In this document: positions 12,458 to 24,317 of the stretch, one piece after another | Layout of the letters: each line of letters begins with the position of its first letter | How positions within the stretch are numbered: the stretch's first letter is position 1 | Assembly: GCA_010094045.1 (NCBI GenBank) | Contig: ML986646.1 | Coordinates: 66,184 to 130,183, forward strand | Source of the DNA: Lojkania enalia | Lineage: Eukaryota; Ascomycota; Dothideomycetes; Pleosporales | Direction of reading: 5' to 3' | DNA length: 64,000 nucleotides | Position numbers and translations under genes: made by a program | The notes under the pieces: model-generated | What the model saw: only the letters and a program-made list of their open reading frames with translations | Told to the model about the DNA's origin: nothing | Database searches by the model: none

Positions 12458-12924
12458 TATTGTATGTGTTCGGTTTTTGTATCCTGTTCTAAGTTTGTAT
12501 ATCGAAAATTACCTTTTTTCTGTTCAACTTTTCCAATGACTTCTATTTACTTAGACTTGGGCTAGAGTACCTGAACCCTCGTGGCCTATATCTAGACATT
12601 CCTGCAGGCGTACATTATCCCTTTGTCTAGGATTGAGACCCTCGGTCAACGAAACTAGGGAATCTCGAACATAACCGGCGATACACATTTGCTTAGTCCC
12701 CCACTTATCTAACCTAGCTTGCGTAAATGCGGTGTGTTATTCTGTACTACTTCTGCACGAATCAGTCCCCTATTTGCCCCACCGCCCTAGCCTCACCTCT
12801 CTAGCTCCTCAGAACATTACGATATACCTACTAAAATCTCTATATCAGTTTGGCAAACGTCAAAAGAAAAGAAAAAAAAAATAAAAGAAAGAGAAATAGA
12901 AAGAGAAAAATGGAAATACCTGAT
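12458..12924. other. Intergenic with purine-rich tract
   Basis: This covers the 3' flank of the Zn2Cys6 gene and the 5' flank of the tRNA-Ser gene. An A/G-rich tract at about 12860-12912 immediately precedes the tRNA. No coding sequence is recognised. Confidence 0.5.
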
Positions 12925-13005
12925 GGCGTGGTGGCGGAGTGGTTATCGCGCAAGACTTGAAATCTTGTTCCTTCGGGAGCGTCAGTTCGAATCTGGCCCA
13001 CGTCG
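12925..13005 (+). tRNA. tRNA-Ser, anticodon UGA, no intron
   Basis: An 81-nt cloverleaf can be folded. The acceptor arm GGCGTGG pairs with CCACGTC with one G:U, and the discriminator is G13005. The D-arm region is TGGCGGAGTGG (pol III A box). The anticodon stem CAAGA/TCTTG encloses loop CTTGAAA with anticodon TGA. A long variable arm (type II tRNA, typical of serine) follows, and then the T arm GTCAG-TTCGAAT-CTGGC, containing the B box. The CCA end is not encoded, as expected in eukaryotes. A T-run about 25-30 nt downstream could terminate pol III. Confidence 0.93.
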
Positions 13006-13166
13006 GTGTGTCTCCTTTGCCAACGCATTCCTTTTGCTCTTCCAATTACCACTGCAGTAATCTGATCATCGTTCATGCATGTGAATGGAATGTGCTGCAC
13101 AATATGGTGTTGTACATTTTCCTACCTACACCATGTCCTCATGTAATATCATACAGGCTCTCTCAT

Positions 13167-14570
13167 TCACAGCTGGTCGGGACTAATCCTTTGCACAATC
13201 ATGCCAGTAGCAGCTCCACCGCCATTGCAAATAGCCGCCGCACCGTATTGACCAACCTCAAGTTGATGTAATAGCGTAACTAATATCCTGCTTCCAGAGC
13301 TACCGAGCGCGTGGCCAAGTGCAATAGCGCCACCACGCGGGTTGACATTTTCGACACCGAGCCCCAAAATCTTGGCATTAGCCTTGATAACTGCTGCGAA
13401 TGCTTCGTTGAATTCCCATATAGCGATGTCGGACTTGGAGAGGCCAGACTGAGAGAGGAGTTTCTCAACTACGCTAGCGGGCGCGACGGGGAAGTCGATA
13501 GGATCTAAAGCGCAATTAGAACGTGCGTATGTATTTCATCAAAGAGAAACTTACCAACAGCAGCATCAGCATATGTGATAATTTTAGCGAGAACTCTGCT
13601 GTCCTTGCCGTATTTCCGTGCCACCTCTTTGCTTCCTAATACCAAGGCTGAAGCACCATCACTAAAGGAGGAACTGTTTGCCGCAGTGACAGTCCCGCTA
13701 GCGTCCTTCACGAATGCTGGTTTTAGTGTAGGGACTTTCTCCAATTTGAGTTTGTTATATCCCTCATCCTCCGATACAACCGTCTCGCCCTTCTTGGACT
13801 TGACAGTGACCGGCGCAATCTCATCCTTGAAAAGTCCAGCTTTCCATGCCTCTTGTGCGCGTCTATACGTGAGGATTGCGAATTCATCCTGCTCTTCCCG
13901 AGATATTTCATGCTTTTTCGCTGTATTCTCTGCGCAGTTGCCCATGTGTATCTGGTTGTATACATCCCATAGCCCGTCCCCGATTAGCCCGTCCTGAAGC
14001 TGCTGGTGTCCAAAGGGAGGTTGTTGACTCGCTCGGCTCAGATAGTATGGTACTCGCGTCATGTTTTCGAATCCTCCAGCTACTTGGGCTTCCGCCTGGT
14101 CGAGCTCTATTGTTGAGGCAGCAATGCTAACTGCTTTCAGACCTGAGGCGCAGACTTTGTTCACTGTGGTAGCTTCGATATTGGTCGGTAGACCCGCGAG
14201 AATTGCTGCTTGACGAGCTGGGGCCTGGCCCACTCCGGCGCTGAGAACATTGCCCATGTATGCTGCGTCTATGGAGGAAACCGGTACTTTGGACTTTTCA
14301 AGGGCGGATTTGATGGCGGTGGCGCCGAGCTGGGTTGCCGGCACGGTGGTAAACGAGCCATTGAACTACGAAGCCGTCAATATGAATAATGCGAAGAACA
14401 GGAGTAGAACTTACCACACCTGTGGGCGTCCGACTCGCACTGAGAATATATGCATCTCTAACTTCCCGCTTTGCCGGTCTCGACGAGCTAAACTGTCGTT
14501 GTATCGAAGCAAGACGTTGCTGGGGCCGAGAGGCCATTTTTATGGATGTGCGGAGTGCAGAAGCTGGCAT
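13167..14570 (-). CDS. ERG10: Acetyl-CoA acetyltransferase (thiolase II), mitochondrial type
   Basis: Degradative/biosynthetic thiolase that interconverts two acetyl-CoA and acetoacetyl-CoA + CoA. Exons are 14570-14415, 14365-13555 and 13504-13167, giving 434 aa; introns are 49 and 50 nt. The N-terminal about 35 residues are Arg/Ser/Gln-rich without acidic residues, a likely mitochondrial presequence. The acyl-accepting cysteine is Cys124 in [11 protein letters not shown]. The C-terminal catalytic pair is His387 in IALGHALG and Cys415 in [11 protein letters not shown]. The usual GHP motif reads GHA here, a conservative deviation beside the catalytic histidine. The [13 protein letters not shown] segment is typical of the ACAT1 branch. 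It probably acts in ketone/isoleucine metabolism in mitochondria and may be the mitochondrial paralogue rather than the sterol-pathway enzyme. Confidence 0.93.
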
Positions 14571-15944
14571 GGTTCGAATTCAGTTGTGTGAGGAAGCGTG
14601 GCAAGTAGACGAGTGCTCCGGTGCGTCAAGAAGAGAGAATCACATGGCGGAATGCGCCCGCGCCCTTGACGTCGGCGTGGTGGAGAAGCTGCTGAGCCGA
14701 GGCGAAAAGCGTTTCTCGGCCCGATGCGGCTTAAGGGATATCCTTGTCAACATTATGCACACATGAATGCTATTAATTCACCAGATGCATTAATCCGTAA
14801 CTACCAGGTATGACATATATTTGAAGCTCCCTCGAGGCATCCGATGCCGCCCACAGTTCTTGCGTATGACTACTAGATCGATGCCGGCACTCCTAGCTAC
14901 CTTCTCTTCTCTATACAACGCCTACGAAGACCTAAAGAGTCCAGGACCGGGTTCCGGAATCACTGCTTTCGTCTGAACAACTGTCAGTCGCGTCCATGCT
15001 GGGAAGATCTCACCGATCCGTTAATTCCCTAGCCTCTTACTTCAAACCCACCCCCTCACCTCCCAGCAACGCGTACTCTGGTTCCCCAATATCTCCATGA
15101 CAAACAATATGGAAATGCGCCTATCCCTTCGCATCCGATGCAACATTACCTTCCCGGCATCCAATAGCTGACTCTAGCAAACAAAAAAGCATCAATCTTG
15201 CCTCGTTATTCACTATGAGAGAGACCACGTCATAAGGACCAACGGCCTGCCCATCTACACCCGAGATCGTCTTAAGGTTCTGACAGTGAATATTCCTCTC
15301 ACAGCAACACGAGCTACACAAACGTCCGTAGATGGCCCCATTGCCACAGTCACTGCCACGCCTTCACCGATTCCCCGAATTGCTGTATCGTTGCTTGTTT
15401 GTTGGTCCTCCAACTAGCCTCCGCGCGATTTTCAGTGAAGGCGGTTTTTCTCCGACTCCAATTAATTCACATTAACCCTCATATTTCTCGAACCAGATGT
15501 TTGGACGCGTGCAACTTGTACGTACAGCGGTCCCTTGCCACACGGGATGGCAGTGTAGCTCCTTGTACACCTCTGGGAAATTTGACCACGACCTTGCGTT
15601 GGAACCTAGGCGTTACTACACGACAACGCCTCCCAGTGCATAGGCCGGCTCAGCCATGGACGCCGACGATGCCAATGAAAAGTCCCCATGCCCTTACATG
15701 CGACATCGTAGTCGTACATTGCAATATCCAATATTCTACAGCATCTCGGCCAACAGCATAAGATCAGGAGACCATGTCCAAAGAACTTAAGGCGTTGGAA
15801 CGGAGGCTATGGCTTACCGTCTATAAATTTCCTTGGGCATCTCTTCTAGTCTAAGGACTAAGCTTCAAGTCTTCATTCCCCTCATTGGATATTTCAAAGC
15901 GCGTCTAACAGTTAGCTCTCAGTTCACGGCTTCCTACCTTCATC
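14571..15944. other. Intergenic, no gene recognised
   Basis: About 1.4 kb between the divergent thiolase and BYS1-domain genes. The small open frames here carry no recognisable domain or splice continuity. The last 100 bp are pyrimidine-rich, like the 5' leader of the downstream secreted-protein gene. Confidence 0.5.
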
Positions 15945-16427
15945 ATGCAGATCAAAGCCTTCCTTGCTCTAGCTTCTGCAGCCCTCCCCGCCATTGCCCG
16001 TCCAACCACCCAAGGATACGCTACCGTGGTGAACAAAACCCCTCAAGTTCTTTACGTCATGTCCGTATCGTCCGTAACAGGCACAACGGAAGCCATCCAA
16101 CCTGGAAAGAGCTGGTCGGAACCGCTACACTACGACCCTCAAACGGGCATCGCCATCAAGGTCGCCACAACAAAAACCGGATTCTATAATGCCAAACCGC
16201 AGCTCATATGGGGATACACGCTCAACAACGCCGAAAATTCTATTTACTATGACCTTAGCACTACCTATGGTCTTGACGCGCTATTTAAGGACTCGACAAT
16301 CACGCTTTCCGGAGACGCTGAGGATTTCCAATCGATTGTCTGGAAGAATCTACAGGAAACACCAGCTCAATCCACAAATGCCTATGTCGGAGACTCTCTC
16401 GACATGACGCTCACTATCCAAACTTAG
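15945..16427 (+). CDS. BYS1-domain small secreted protein
   Basis: A 160-aa single-exon protein with a clear signal peptide (about 1-18, MQIKAFLALASAALPAIA). The mature part shows the BYS1/thaumatin-like beta pattern found in Blastomyces yeast-phase protein 1 and relatives: a VVNKTP strand near the start, the QPGKSWSEPLHYDPQTG segment, AIKVATT, LIWGYTLN, IYYDLSTTYG, and a late DSLDMTLTIQT strand. Only fold-level evidence is available; the family's biochemical role is poorly known, and members are extracellular or wall-associated. A second BYS1-domain gene lies about 3.3 kb away on the other strand (19693-21546), and the two proteins align over the central region. The start is the first ATG and gives the signal peptide directly. 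Confidence 0.8.
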   Translation: MQIKAFLALASAALPAIARPTTQGYATVVNKTPQVLYVMSVSSVTGTTEAIQPGKSWSEPLHYDPQTGIAIKVATTKTGFYNAKPQLIWGYTLNNAENSIYYDLSTTYGLDALFKDSTITLSGDAEDFQSIVWKNLQETPAQSTNAYVGDSLDMTLTIQT

Positions 16428-17354
16428 GGCGAGCCGAGTGCAATGAGCAAGCCGCCAAGTGGAACTCGAAAGAGCATTAGATGCGATGCATGGGCTTCGA
16501 CTTAAAGCGCCGAGGTTGTATGAAGGAAAGTAGTGGTTCTTTGCTAGAGGGCGATGTAATAGGTCTTGAACAACTCTTCTTTGAAACATAGAAATACAGA
16601 TACGTGCCAACCTTAGTGTGCTGCCTCTAATCCTTGTGTTGTGAATTCCCCAAATCGAGCACACCATGGCGTTCAAAATGGCCGCACAAACGGCCCTAGA
16701 TCACAGCCACTCTATCCTCTACTCGGCCCTTCCGGAAGATTTCGCTGCTAGATCATTAAGCTACTCTTCTTAGATGGTTCTTGTGATCAATCTTCTGACA
16801 CGCCTACTAAACCCTAGTAACATGACTTTGCCTCTGATGCGCTCCTTTTACTGATTGCTTAGCTACCACACCGTTCCACCATGACACAGAGAACCGAATA
16901 GACGTATATTTATATCTACGCCAATAAACTACCTATATTAACACATATCCAAAAATTGTGTTATACACAAGGCTAAACATAGCACACTAACTAAGCTATG
17001 CGAGGTTGCTCATATCCCATATTGCACAAGGAGTATCAAATGCCTCACATAAGCCACAGATCAAAACCTGCCGAAATCTTATTGTAGATTAGATGTCAAA
17101 GAAATCATCATATCCAACCGATCATCCATGACAGAGCGTCATACTCCTACACTCAACCATGCATTCCCAAAAATCAAACTCCATCGATGCAAATCATGCG
17201 AACCGCACTATACTCAAGTCCCCTCCTCCTTCTAATGCGGACACAAAAACCCCGAAACGCCAGTTAGAATTGAGAGGGTATAAGGCAGACCAGGAAGCGG
17301 GAAACAAGAGGATAGAGACACTATGTCAACAATAAGCGTACAATGCAGACACCA
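16428..17354. other. Intergenic between convergent genes
   Basis: This stretch holds the 3' flanks of the BYS1-domain gene and of the Sds3-like gene. It is AT-rich in the middle (about 16880-17150), with no supported coding sequence or RNA gene. Confidence 0.5.
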
Positions 17355-19041
17355 TCACAGCGCGCGTCTGCCCCCTCTCCTTCCGGATCCGCTGGCGGTT
17401 CTGGCCATACTCACACCACCCAGCTGGCTTTCTCCAAGTCTGCCTAGTGGTGTATTACCGCCCACATCGCTATAGCCACCCATGCTACTCTGCGCGCTCA
17501 TAGGCACGCCGCCGATCATCCCGACTTCGAGATGTGGCGCAATGCTTCGTACATGACTTGTTATTTCTGTCACAGGCGCTAGGTAGTCTGGCGGTTGGAC
17601 TTGGTATTCACGGGCTTTGATCGGTGCTACAGCTGCTTGGAGCAACTTTTCGTTGAGCTCGTCATCCGGTGGTGCATCTCGCATCATGAGCATCAGGTCT
17701 TGCTCCACATCCTGAGTGGAAAGCGCAGGCGGGGGCGGGGCTTGAGCATTTGGCTTTGTGAATGTGTTAGCGGGAAGGATGAACGGTGGATTATGTACGA
17801 AGGGTAGGCGGCCGTTCGCGAATGATGCTGGCCCGAGTGCTGAGCGCGTTGCGCCACGAGTGGCGTGCGGGTTTGAGGACACCTGACGAGTCATCTCTGG
17901 TGCACCTGCTGGGGAGTCTGAATCTTGGTCGGCATCGGCTGCGTCTCCATTCTCGGATCCATGGTCGTGAGCGGCACCATTGGTGCCATTGGTGGTAGCA
18001 TCGTTGGTTCCGTCGGCGTTCTTCATCTTCGCGAAGAAATTTGAGGCGGCTACTGTGGCATGATTCATGGCCATATTAAGTTCCTTCTCGGTGAATAGGC
18101 GCTCTAGAGAGTATGCTGCCGCTTCAAATTGTGAATGAACGGTACGCGCTTTTGCTTCACGGAAAGGCGAGCCCACACTAAGCTCCATGTTTCGTCCGGA
18201 AGGACCCGGCGAATCATTGTCATTGTCTTCGAACAGTTTCCGCTTCCTCTTATTTTCGGCCCCGCCTGCTAGGTCTTCGGGATCTCCAAACTTGTGCCCG
18301 GTTCGTCTCGTCTTGCGAGGTACTTGTGGACCGCCCGGACTAGCTGGATTGTTAAGACTGAATTGATTGGGATGTAGCAGCATTGCATTGCTGTCGGAAA
18401 GATCTAACTGTTCTTTTTCTCGGCGGAGCTTCGCGGTACGGGCTTGTATGCTGGATGTTAGTCGCTCGCGAATTGTACTCGCTAGCAACTTGTGCTCCTC
18501 CTCGGCGATTTGAACTTTGTAGTGGTGGGCGTTCTCAATCTCATTCTTGGTGGATTGGTGCTTGGCCTGTGATAATAGGTACGGTTAGCGGTGGACTGAT
18601 CCAGGTTGTGGTGTCGATGCTTACCCAGAGCATGGTGAGGTTGTAGTCCCGCTCCTCGAGAGCGTCGTTTACAGACTCCACGAACCGGGCATAGTATTTG
18701 CCCACCTGTGCGATGTAGTCGGTCCCCGCGCTGGGTGCTGAGGGATGGTTGTTGCCCATGATCTGCGTGATGCTCTCGTCGGCCTCTAGCCCGCCGTCGT
18801 CGAGCGGCTTGTTAGCATAAGGGTCCGCTTTTAGTATGAGGCTGATGTCTTGCTGGAGCGCAGCAAGTTGAGCCCTATAGTGGCTATCCCTATTATCCGA
18901 GAAAGACGCCATCATCTCTCCAAGCTTCTCTGCGAGCATGTTCCGGCGCTTGTCGCGCTTGGACAAGAGCGGCTGTGGGGAGGTAGCAGAATGGCCCAGC
19001 GGAAAGTTATCCGCAGACGAAGGACTACGATTTCGTGCCAT
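17355..19041 (-). CDS. SDS3: Sds3-like subunit of the Rpd3/Sin3 histone deacetylase complex
   Basis: Predicted nuclear 542-aa protein encoded by exons 19041-18625 and 18566-17355 (58-nt intron, phase 0). The N-terminal half holds the Sds3-like helical region: a basic SKRDKRRNMLAEKL helix, then SHYRAQLAALQQDISLIL with ADPYANKPLDD, and a long coiled-coil-like stretch across the exon junction ending in ASTIRERLTSSIQARTAKLRREKEQLD. It is followed by the conserved SNAMLLHPNQFSLNNPASPGG and a basic TRRTGHKF / KRKRK patch likely to be a nuclear localisation signal. The later LERLFTEKELNMAMNHA segment is also family-typical. The C-terminus is low-complexity. In the family, Sds3 is required for deacetylase integrity in Rpd3L; the role here is inferred. 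The splice is strongly supported by frame and coiled-coil continuity. Confidence 0.85.
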
Positions 19042-19692
19042 GATGGGTTCGATGGAGTAGCCGAGCTATGGGACAGGTCGTGTGTGCGCGACAAGCTGTG
19101 GGAGGGCGTAGCAGATCTATGGTCGCCGGGGACCAAGCGGCAGGTGAAGAGGGTGGAGTTAAGAGAAAAGAAAGCAGAGTCACAGATCTAGTCGATGATC
19201 TCATGCACTATCTGTGACAGCGTAGCCGCTAAAGTGCTAGTGACATGAAGAAGGCCGGAGCAGAGCACAACAAGAGTTGGCAGGTGTGAATTGGGATTTC
19301 GTCCACGATGGGTCGGCGAATCCATGGTCATGATGCCCCACCGATCCGGTCTAGCGCGCCGGTTCCTGGAGCAGCTCACCGCCTGCAGCGTCAGCCTATC
19401 ACCACCTTCCATCTGAAAATGATAAAAACGGAAAAAAAATACCACCACTCTATACACGCCACTTCCCGGAGTCGCAAACCGCAAATCAAACCGATCAGAA
19501 ATCATCACCCTCATCTAGAAGAGTCAAAGGGGAGTAGTCACAAGCAAGAAATTGCAGTTGCAATCAATCTTCATTGAAATTTCAAGCAATGCTCTAGCAA
19601 CAAGTCAACCCACGAATAGAAACAACCCTCGGCTGTCCTCCTTATCAAGGAATGGGCCTCTGATGACGGTAGAAGCATCAATGCGGACGTTC

Positions 19693-21546
19693 TTAAGCTG
19701 CCATTGTGAAGTGTTCTCGACGGTTGGCCGTAGGGACAAAGGGCACCTTTTTCAGCGTGGTGGGAGCAGCACGCTTGTCGCAGTCGCATTCAAACCCATC
19801 CTCACCCCAGTGGCATCGACATCCATGGCGACCATTATCACTATTTTCTTCTTGCAGAGCTCTCTTGGCACAAGCCTCCGCCACCTTTACGCCATCCGCA
19901 GAAGCCTTGGCCTCTTTATAACTATCGCAGGGTCTGGTGCAGCGAACTTTATCTACTTCCGAGTAGCGGCAATTGCAAGTCTGTTGCATCTCCAATCGTT
20001 CGGTGAGTACCACTGGGCACTTTACTGGTCGTGTGGGCTGGCCGGCTGCGCGAACCTTGATATCGCAATCGCAAAGGAACCCCTCGTCGGACCATGAACA
20101 TCCACATCCGTGTAGGTTGTTGGCATTCTTTTGGTGCGCTTCGTGAAGTCTCGTGGTGTTGGTAGTGGGTTTCGTCATGTTTCCCTGTCCACGATTCCGG
20201 AGATCACAGTCGTAATTGAACCTGCTTTCATCCTGAGAGCAGTCACATTCATGGTGGTGCCTGCGCATAGCACTTTCGGGATACGTCTCCGTAGGAAATA
20301 TCGGATCAAAGAGCGTTGCAACCTTCGCGTCTGGGAAGGACGTGGCGGCAAGTGTCACAGTGGGCAGGGTCTCGGTGAGAAGCCTCTTAGCGGAGAGCCT
20401 CTTAGGAGAAAGAGCGGGCCTAGTATCGTTGCGTTCGATCTTGGAGTGGGTTGCACAATCCGTACAATTGCATTTGTTGCTGTGAACGTTTCGGTTCGTC
20501 GTCTTCGACGCCTGGAAATGAGCGTCACTCTGATGAATTGTCCGTTCGCTATGGTGCTGCTCTTTTGATGATTCAGCCGTGAATTTCGTTGCAGGATTAA
20601 CTTGTGTCGTTGGAGCAGCCGGTTTGGGTGGTGCCGCCTTGGATCCGGCCGAGGAGCGCTCGTGAGACCTAGGGAACTTCGATTCCTTAGATTCCTTTAA
20701 AGTCGTAGTAGCATTTAACTCCTTCGAGGACATGGGATTCTCGGGACTCTCTGTAAATGTGGGAGCCTCAGATTCTTTTGGGAATGCGGAACTTCTAGCT
20801 GTCCCTAGCGATTTGGAGGCCTTAGGGCTTTCAGACAACATGGGAGCAACTGGAACTTTTGAAGTCGAATTAGATGCTAGGCCTTTCGATGATGCAGGTG
20901 TCTCCGGAGGCTTTGATGAAGAGGGAGAAGTCGAGAGTAGTGTCGCCTTTGCAATATCGCCAAGTCGAGGCTTGGATGTCAGGACCACGGTGGTGACGTT
21001 CGCATTGCAATTGGTGCCAAGAACCTGGTAAGTCTGCTGGCCCCAGGCACCCGTGCAATTGTCAACACGCCCACGGGGTGATGGGTCTACTGCGTTTGAT
21101 ATGCGTTTCGTACCACATAGAACGAGTTCGATATCGTCGTCAATTCTGCACAGCTTGGTGGAGACAAATGCTCCATCGTAAGGGCCTGAGCAGGTGAAGA
21201 AGGTGTTCTTTCCACCAAATGCACTGCCACGAACATTGCTGAGGGAAAGCCACACCGTTTTTGGATCGAATCTGTCAACAGTGTATCCAAAGTTGATCTC
21301 GTCCTTGTTCTCGAAGATGCCTTTCGGTTGATCGGAAATCTTAATGGCAACTCCTGGATTCTGACTGGTACCATGGTGGAAGTACTCCTAGTACGAACTG
21401 CCTGGTGCAAGTGCTAAGTTAAAGGCATGGCCAGGGGCCTGGGGAATCGCCCAGAGGTGAACAGTGCCATTGCAATTGTTGCTGATGACGGCTCTAGACT
21501 GGGCAACAGCCAGAAGAGCCCCAAATGAGACAGCCTGAAAGAGCAT
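19693..21546 (-). pseudogene. BYS1-domain secreted protein with cysteine-repeat tail, interrupted by in-frame TAG
   Basis: An open frame of 617 codons, interrupted once by TAG at 21388-21390 (codon 53). Before the stop lies a signal peptide (MLFQAVSFGALLAVAQSRA) and the first strands of a BYS1 domain; the domain resumes directly afterwards in the same frame (EYFHHGTSQNPGVAIKI, then INFGYTVDRF, VWLSLSNVRG). The neighbouring BYS1 paralogue has WSEP where this reads Y-stop-E-Y, so the lost residue was probably serine (TCG to TAG). A Ser/Thr/Pro/Lys-rich linker follows, then four cysteine repeats (genomic about 20253-20200, 20112-20056, 19983-19921, 19827-19771) of the form C-x-C-x(n)-C-D-C-D, and several Lys-Arg sites that Kex2-like proteases could cut. 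It could be a young pseudogene, a strain-specific null, a readthrough gene or a base-call error. An intron removing the stop is possible but would discard conserved residues. Confidence 0.7.
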
Positions 21547-22572
21547 GAGGTATAAGATGGATACAAGACGAGTGATACACTCAAAGAAGACAAGGGATGA
21601 ATTTGGATTATCGATGATGCGTGCAGTGACTCGATAATTGATGGGTCGTGGATGGATGAGTGAATTGGAAAAGAAACGGAGAAGCCGGAAGAGCACACAA
21701 GTTAAAGCAACGGCTGTAAGGTGGCGTTGCTTGAGGAACGGCTCGAGGAAGCCGCTCACCATTACTCTTCCCGGCGTTGGCTCCATACGGTATGGCACCT
21801 TCTCAAGTAATTATTAAGAGCAACAAGCCACTCCTCCGTCGTCTACTGGCATATGTATCCTGCAGAAGTGCCTCTAAATGATGCTGCCTTCCAAAACTTC
21901 CCGTTCGGAGTGGGAAGGAGCGGTCTTCCGTCCCAGGATGAGTGATAATTCTCATAGCCGTCTTATCTACTACTAAGTTTAGCAAAAGCCCAGATGCCTC
22001 TTCATCCTTTATCCTCCCAGTCATCCTTGACTATAGTGCCAACCTTCCAAACTACAGGGTTGGAGATCGAGTCCGACTGCTATGATATACAAGTGTCCGT
22101 TTTGGATGGAGTTTGGACAGCCAGGCGCATGGAATGTTTCAAACATCTATGTATTGGCAAGGCCATCGGGAAAACATAAAGAGCATAGAGGGTGTTGGAC
22201 GTAAGACGGATGTAAGATCTCGGAGATCCAAGATACGTTTGTTTCATAAGTCGAGTGGATCTGGTCGGACTTTCGATCTCGTATATTTCGGAGCAGGCAC
22301 CCCTGATGCGGAGCATTCTCTAGCACACCTCCGTGCTGCCTGAGGATGAAACGCAACACACCTCAGGTCTTAACGACGGAGAATAAGACCAAGATGGCCC
22401 CCCCTTTCCTCCTTATGTTTTTACATCCTCCATTTTTCTCTTCATCCGCTCCTGGGTAGCTTCGTTCTCTCTTAAACCGTAATCGTAATCGCCCAGTTCG
22501 CGCTTCCGCAAGCCACTTTTTTACGCGCCGGACCCCACCACTCCTCCATCACCACTCTCCCCCTTACGCACA
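21547..22572. other. Intergenic between divergent genes
   Basis: This is the upstream region shared by the BYS1/cysteine-repeat gene (-) and the SDR gene (+). The last 200 bp are pyrimidine-rich (cctcc, tcttcatc runs), typical of a fungal 5' leader. No gene is recognised. Confidence 0.5.
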
Positions 22573-23788
22573 ATGGGCGCCCGAATTAAAGAACTGCCGG
22601 CGAGATTGCCAAAGAACTTCAACAAGCCTGATGAGCCATGGTATCACTACTTGACCATCGATCTCATCTGGAAAGTGCTGGGCTACACTCTCTTCCATCC
22701 TTGGGTAGCATGGATTCTAGTCCTCTGCCTCCGCGCTCAGTATACCCCCTACGAAAACCTTGAAATGCGGATCGCGATGGCGTGGGCATTCCTTATGACT
22801 ATCATTGGCATCTTTGGCATAATCAGTGACAGGATTGCCTATGGCAGCCCGCGCGATGTAGATTTAAGTGAAGAGGTTATTATAATCACTGGCGGTGTAG
22901 AGGGTCTGGGTGGTTTGATCGCTGAGGTATACGGCATGAGGAATGCAAATGTCTGTGTTCTTGACACCAAGAAAGTGGATGACGATGAGGCCGAGGAGAA
23001 GGGCATCCTTTACTACGAGTGTGACGTTGGAGATGCACAGCAGGTCGAGAAGGTTGCCGCTGAGATAGTTGAAGATGTGCGTATTCTTTTTGTGCGTCTG
23101 TATTTAATGTTAAGCGCTAATATAGTGCAGCTTGGTACACCTACCGTCTTAATCAACAATGCGGGCATTGTACACACTAAGTCAATTATCAATTCGACAG
23201 CAGAAGAAGTCGAACAGTACGTTCATTTCAGATTCTCATGTCTTTACTGGGTATCTAATTAGGTTGTATAGAACGTTCCGCACCAACACTCTTTCCCACT
23301 TCAATACCCTCCGCACATTCCTCCCATACATGCTTAATGAAGGCCGCGGCACCATCGTGACCGTCTCATCCGTTCTCGGACACCTAGGTGCTGCAAATCT
23401 CTCCAGCTATGCCGCTTCGAAAGCCGCTCTTCTTGCCCTTCATGCCTCCCTCAAAGCTGAGGTCGCTCAGCACCCTAACGGCGCCGAGGTCAAGACAATT
23501 CTCGTAACACCCGGACAGATGAGCACAACGATGTTCGCGGGCGTAAAAACTCCATCGAACTTCTTGGGACCGGTCATCGCGCCTGTCGACGTTGCTAAGG
23601 AGATTATCAAGACGATTGAAAAAGGCGAAAGCGCTGACATTGCCGTTCCACTATATTCGAGATATATCGGAATTTTGGGAGTTTTGCCTGTAGGCGTACA
23701 GTCGTTGATCAGGAGATGGAGCGGAGTCGATAGGGCGATTGAGAGGGCCGGACTACTGCAGAAGAAGCACATAAGTCCAAAGAACTGA
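22573..23788 (+). CDS. Membrane-anchored short-chain dehydrogenase/reductase
   Basis: Predicted 368-aa NAD(P)-dependent oxidoreductase of the classical SDR family, most like retinol dehydrogenase-10/17-beta-HSD-11-type lipid enzymes. Exons are 22573-23076, 23131-23216 and 23272-23788; the 54-nt first intron is a multiple of three and stays open if retained. The second donor is GTACGT, and its phase restores the reading NTLSHFN. The N-terminus has two hydrophobic segments (about 36-54 and 66-86), suggesting ER or lipid-droplet membrane anchoring. Signatures are TGGVEGLG (106-113), NNAG (177-180), Ser229/230 and the catalytic Tyr243-x3-Lys247 in SSYAASK. Substrates in this branch are sterols, retinoids or fatty-acid derivatives; none can be assigned from sequence. 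Confidence 0.9.
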
Positions 23789-24317
23789 TAAGATACCCAA
23801 TTCGGAAAGGAAAAACATTTGGCTGAAGGAATTATAAAGGTCTTGTAACAGATATATAGCATTCTGTATCAGTATTGGATTTTACCTCTTAGACCCAAAG
23901 CTCTTTCTGTACATTCCATTTTGCAAGCTCTAGGTTTTCTGCAACGTGATTGGCTCATTGAATACTGCACTCTTTCCCATACATTTGATGCGGTTTAGCA
24001 CTGGGTAACTCGCAAAACATCCAAAATAGATATAGAGAATAAGGCAATTGAAAAAATAAGTGCGCCGAAAACAGAATATATATATTATACCGCATTTGAC
24101 GCCTTCGTAGGCCATCCCTTACATTGGGTATCATCCATACATTTGACATCTTGGAAAGAACTAAAGTGCCATCTACAAATGCGATATGCTCTTCATCGAT
24201 AGGGAGTCGTGAATCATAACCCTCCAAATTTCGTGGGGCTTGATGCTTTTCGTGGAATTGTTGCGAAGAAAACTCCACCCTCAAAACCCCATTTGTTCTC
24301 CAGCTTGCCGTGCTCGC
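23789..24317. other. Intergenic between convergent genes
   Basis: The 3' flanks of the SDR and eL6 genes. AT-rich; no coding or RNA gene supported. Confidence 0.5.

Noticed and set aside
15121..15761. Small frames between the thiolase and BYS1 genes
   Set aside because: Low-complexity translations without domain or leader signals.
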